Source of the DNA: Haloimpatiens massiliensis
GTDB taxonomy: Bacteria; Bacillota; Clostridia; Clostridiales; Clostridiaceae
Length of the DNA: 64,000 nt
Direction: 5' to 3'
NCBI RefSeq assembly: GCF_900184255.1
Contig: NZ_LT854634.1
Coordinates: 98,697 to 162,696 of the forward strand
Below are positions 62,986-64,000 of this stretch, in pieces. Both the position numbers and the translations under genes were made by a program. Under the pieces are notes generated by a model, which was given only the letters and a program-made list of their open reading frames with translations, did not search any database and was not told where the DNA came from. Every line of letters begins with the position of its first letter. The first letter of the stretch is position 1.

Positions 62986-63170
62986 ATTATATGATTAACC
63001 CACAAAAAGCATTATATTACTTGAATTATGAAATTTCTCTGGAATGACTTGCATAAGAAGCGAAGGAACTGTTTAAATTTAATTTATTGTTCCGAGCTTT
63101 TATGCAAGTCATGGAGGAGAAATTTCATAATTCCACCACATTGTACCTTATTGTGGTTTAATCATTATAT
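62986..63170. mobile_element. Miniature element copy F, short form (171 bp), with 7 bp target duplication
   Basis: The element runs 62993-63163, from GATTAACCCACAAAAAGC to TTGTGGTTTAATC. It lacks the core but keeps the long arms (TGACTTGCATAAGAAGCGAA against GAGCTTTTATGCAAGTCA). Flanks are identical, ATTATAT on both sides. Confidence 0.9.
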
Positions 63171-63269
63171 AGGTTATAAAATATATGATGACTAAAATAT
63201 TCAATAAAATTTTTACTGGATATATTTAAATATTAGGTAATTATTTTTTTTATATTTCATAAGTTTATA

Positions 63270-63298
63270 TTGACACACTAATAAATATAAAATATAAT
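63270..63298 (+). promoter_or_regulatory. Sigma-A promoter of the second polyferredoxin gene
   Basis: TTGACA at 63270-63275, a 17-base spacer, TATAAT at 63293-63298: an exact match to the vegetative consensus, so the basal promoter should be strong and needs repression. Confidence 0.92.
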
Positions 63299-63307
63299 AT
63301 TTTTCAG

Positions 63308-63324
63308 ATACCCCTGTAGGGTAT
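63308..63324 (+). promoter_or_regulatory. CsoR/CstR-like operator over the start site
   Basis: ATACCCCTGTAGGGTAT is a palindrome with the ATACCC...GGGTAT pattern that CsoR-family repressors (copper CsoR, sulfur-sensing CstR) bind. It lies directly downstream of the -10 box, over the expected transcription start. Confidence 0.75.
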
Positions 63325-63345
63325 ATTAAAAAATTGGAGGTGCTT

Positions 63346-64000
63346 ATGATGAAAAATTTATCTTTAATTTGGAAAAAATATTCTTATATAATTCTAATAA
63401 TCTTTATGATACTTGGATTATTTGATTTTAGAATAGGATTAATTGCAATCCTATGTATGGTTGGACCTATAATACTATCTTTATTTAAGGGAAGATTCTG
63501 GTGTGGTAACATTTGTCCTAGAGGAAGCTTTTACGATAATGTAGTATCTAAATTTAGTAACAAAAGAAAAGTACCTAAATTTCTTAAATCTACATTTTTT
63601 AGATTAATCGTTACTGTTATCATGCTCACTATGTTCACCTTAGGAATGATAGAGAATTGGGGTAATTTATATGCAATGGGATTCATATTCTATAGACTTA
63701 TAGCGGTTACTACTCTAATTGGCATTATTTTATCTTTATTTTACAACCATAGAACCTGGTGTAATTTCTGTCCTATGGGCAGCATAGCTGCATTAATATC
63801 ATTTTTTAAAAATAATAAAAATAGTTCTTCTTTACTTAAAGTAAATAATTCTTGCGTGTCCTGCAAAATATGTGAGCGTAATTGCCCTATGGGTATAGCA
63901 CCCTATGAATTTAAAGACAATGCTATCACTCACAAGGATTGCATCCAGTGTAGCAAATGTGTTTATTCGTGTCCTAAAAAATCCATCGGCAAAACCCTTT
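63346..64000 (+). CDS. Membrane polyferredoxin of the NapH-like 4Fe-4S family, cut by the window edge
   Basis: The first 218 residues are visible. Helices near residues 10-45 are followed by FWCGNICPRGSFYD, more helices, TWCNFCPMGSIAAL, and two 4Fe-4S motifs (CVSCKICERNCPMG and CIQCSKCVYSCP). The organisation matches the protein at 13334-14479 but the sequences differ clearly. The CsoR/CstR-like operator suggests control by copper or reactive sulfur species, so electron transfer to a sulfur- or metal-related partner is plausible. GGAGG five bases before the first ATG; a second ATG follows immediately. Confidence 0.9.
   Translation, partial: MMKNLSLIWKKYSYIILIIFMILGLFDFRIGLIAILCMVGPIILSLFKGRFWCGNICPRGSFYDNVVSKFSNKRKVPKFLKSTFFRLIVTVIMLTMFTLGMIENWGNLYAMGFIFYRLIAVTTLIGIILSLFYNHRTWCNFCPMGSIAALISFFKNNKNSSSLLKVNNSCVSCKICERNCPMGIAPYEFKDNAITHKDCIQCSKCVYSCPKKSIGKTL

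Larger units (their letters stand above)
62797..63345. other. Intergenic region with operator, miniature element F, promoter and second operator
   Basis: No coding frame. It contains the MarR-type palindrome, element copy F and the promoter and CsoR/CstR-like operator of the polyferredoxin gene, all listed separately. Confidence 0.7.

Overview
The window reads as the chromosome of a very AT-rich Firmicute, most likely a Clostridium sensu stricto (inference: codon use, GGAGG-type ribosome binding sites, a T-box, an adenine riboswitch, an archaeal-type AspRS, a secreted M4 protease, and many GNAT and Nudix genes fit a proteolytic C. botulinum / C. sporogenes-like genome). Most genes lie on the minus strand. 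No rRNA, tRNA, CRISPR array or phage gene was seen.

Layout. 1-4.7 kb: an IS607-type remnant, hflX with a JAMM/RadC-like N-terminal domain, a decayed second copy of an aspartyl-tRNA synthetase gene and a decayed tnpB. 4.8-13 kb: M16C peptidase, adenosine deaminase behind an adenine-class riboswitch, secreted M4 metalloprotease, YbjQ protein, membrane protein. 13.3-19.5 kb: a polyferredoxin-type membrane protein and a three-gene operon coding for a GNAT protein, a LuxE-like enzyme and a LuxC/PaaK fusion, with no luciferase genes. 19.9-33.1 kb: a run of small accessory enzymes (three Nudix, three GNAT, two HAD, two nucleotidyltransferase-like proteins, a serine hydrolase, an SDR, a TIM-barrel isomerase, an ECF sigma/anti-sigma pair) with remnants of plsY and a Uma2-type gene. 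33.2-37.8 kb: a complete BceRSAB-like peptide-resistance module. 38.5-43 kb: an ABC importer of the Fbp/Afu type with a divergent PHP phosphoesterase. 43.4-47.7 kb: intact aspS behind a T-box, a 5'-truncated CheC-like gene with a PAS-GGDEF cyclase, a thioredoxin-like protein and a zinc-ribbon membrane protein whose start is broken by an A8 tract. 47.9-57.6 kb: a YesMN-type two-component system, MgtC, and a second Fbp/Afu-type importer. 58.2-62.8 kb: a marR-regulated heterodimeric ABC exporter. 63.3 kb to the end: a second polyferredoxin-type membrane protein behind a strong promoter and a CsoR/CstR-like operator.

The least ordinary feature is repeat DNA. Six copies of one non-autonomous element family (ends GATTAACCCACAA / TTGTGGGATAATC) occur in three size classes: about 311 bp with a structured GC-richer core, about 170 bp without the core, and 56 bp of ends only. 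Three copies are flanked by exact 7-8 bp AT-rich direct repeats and a fourth by a 7 bp repeat with one mismatch. A second, unrelated repeat of about 270 bp lies in inverted orientation on both sides of the second importer operon. A third, single rod-like hairpin lies between the M16 peptidase and adenosine deaminase genes.

Working themes: purine salvage under adenine control, envelope and peptide stress (Bce system, ABC exporter, MgtC), probable uptake of phosphorylated organic compounds (two importers, PHP enzyme, YesMN system), and fatty acyl activation and reduction of unknown purpose (lux-like operon).
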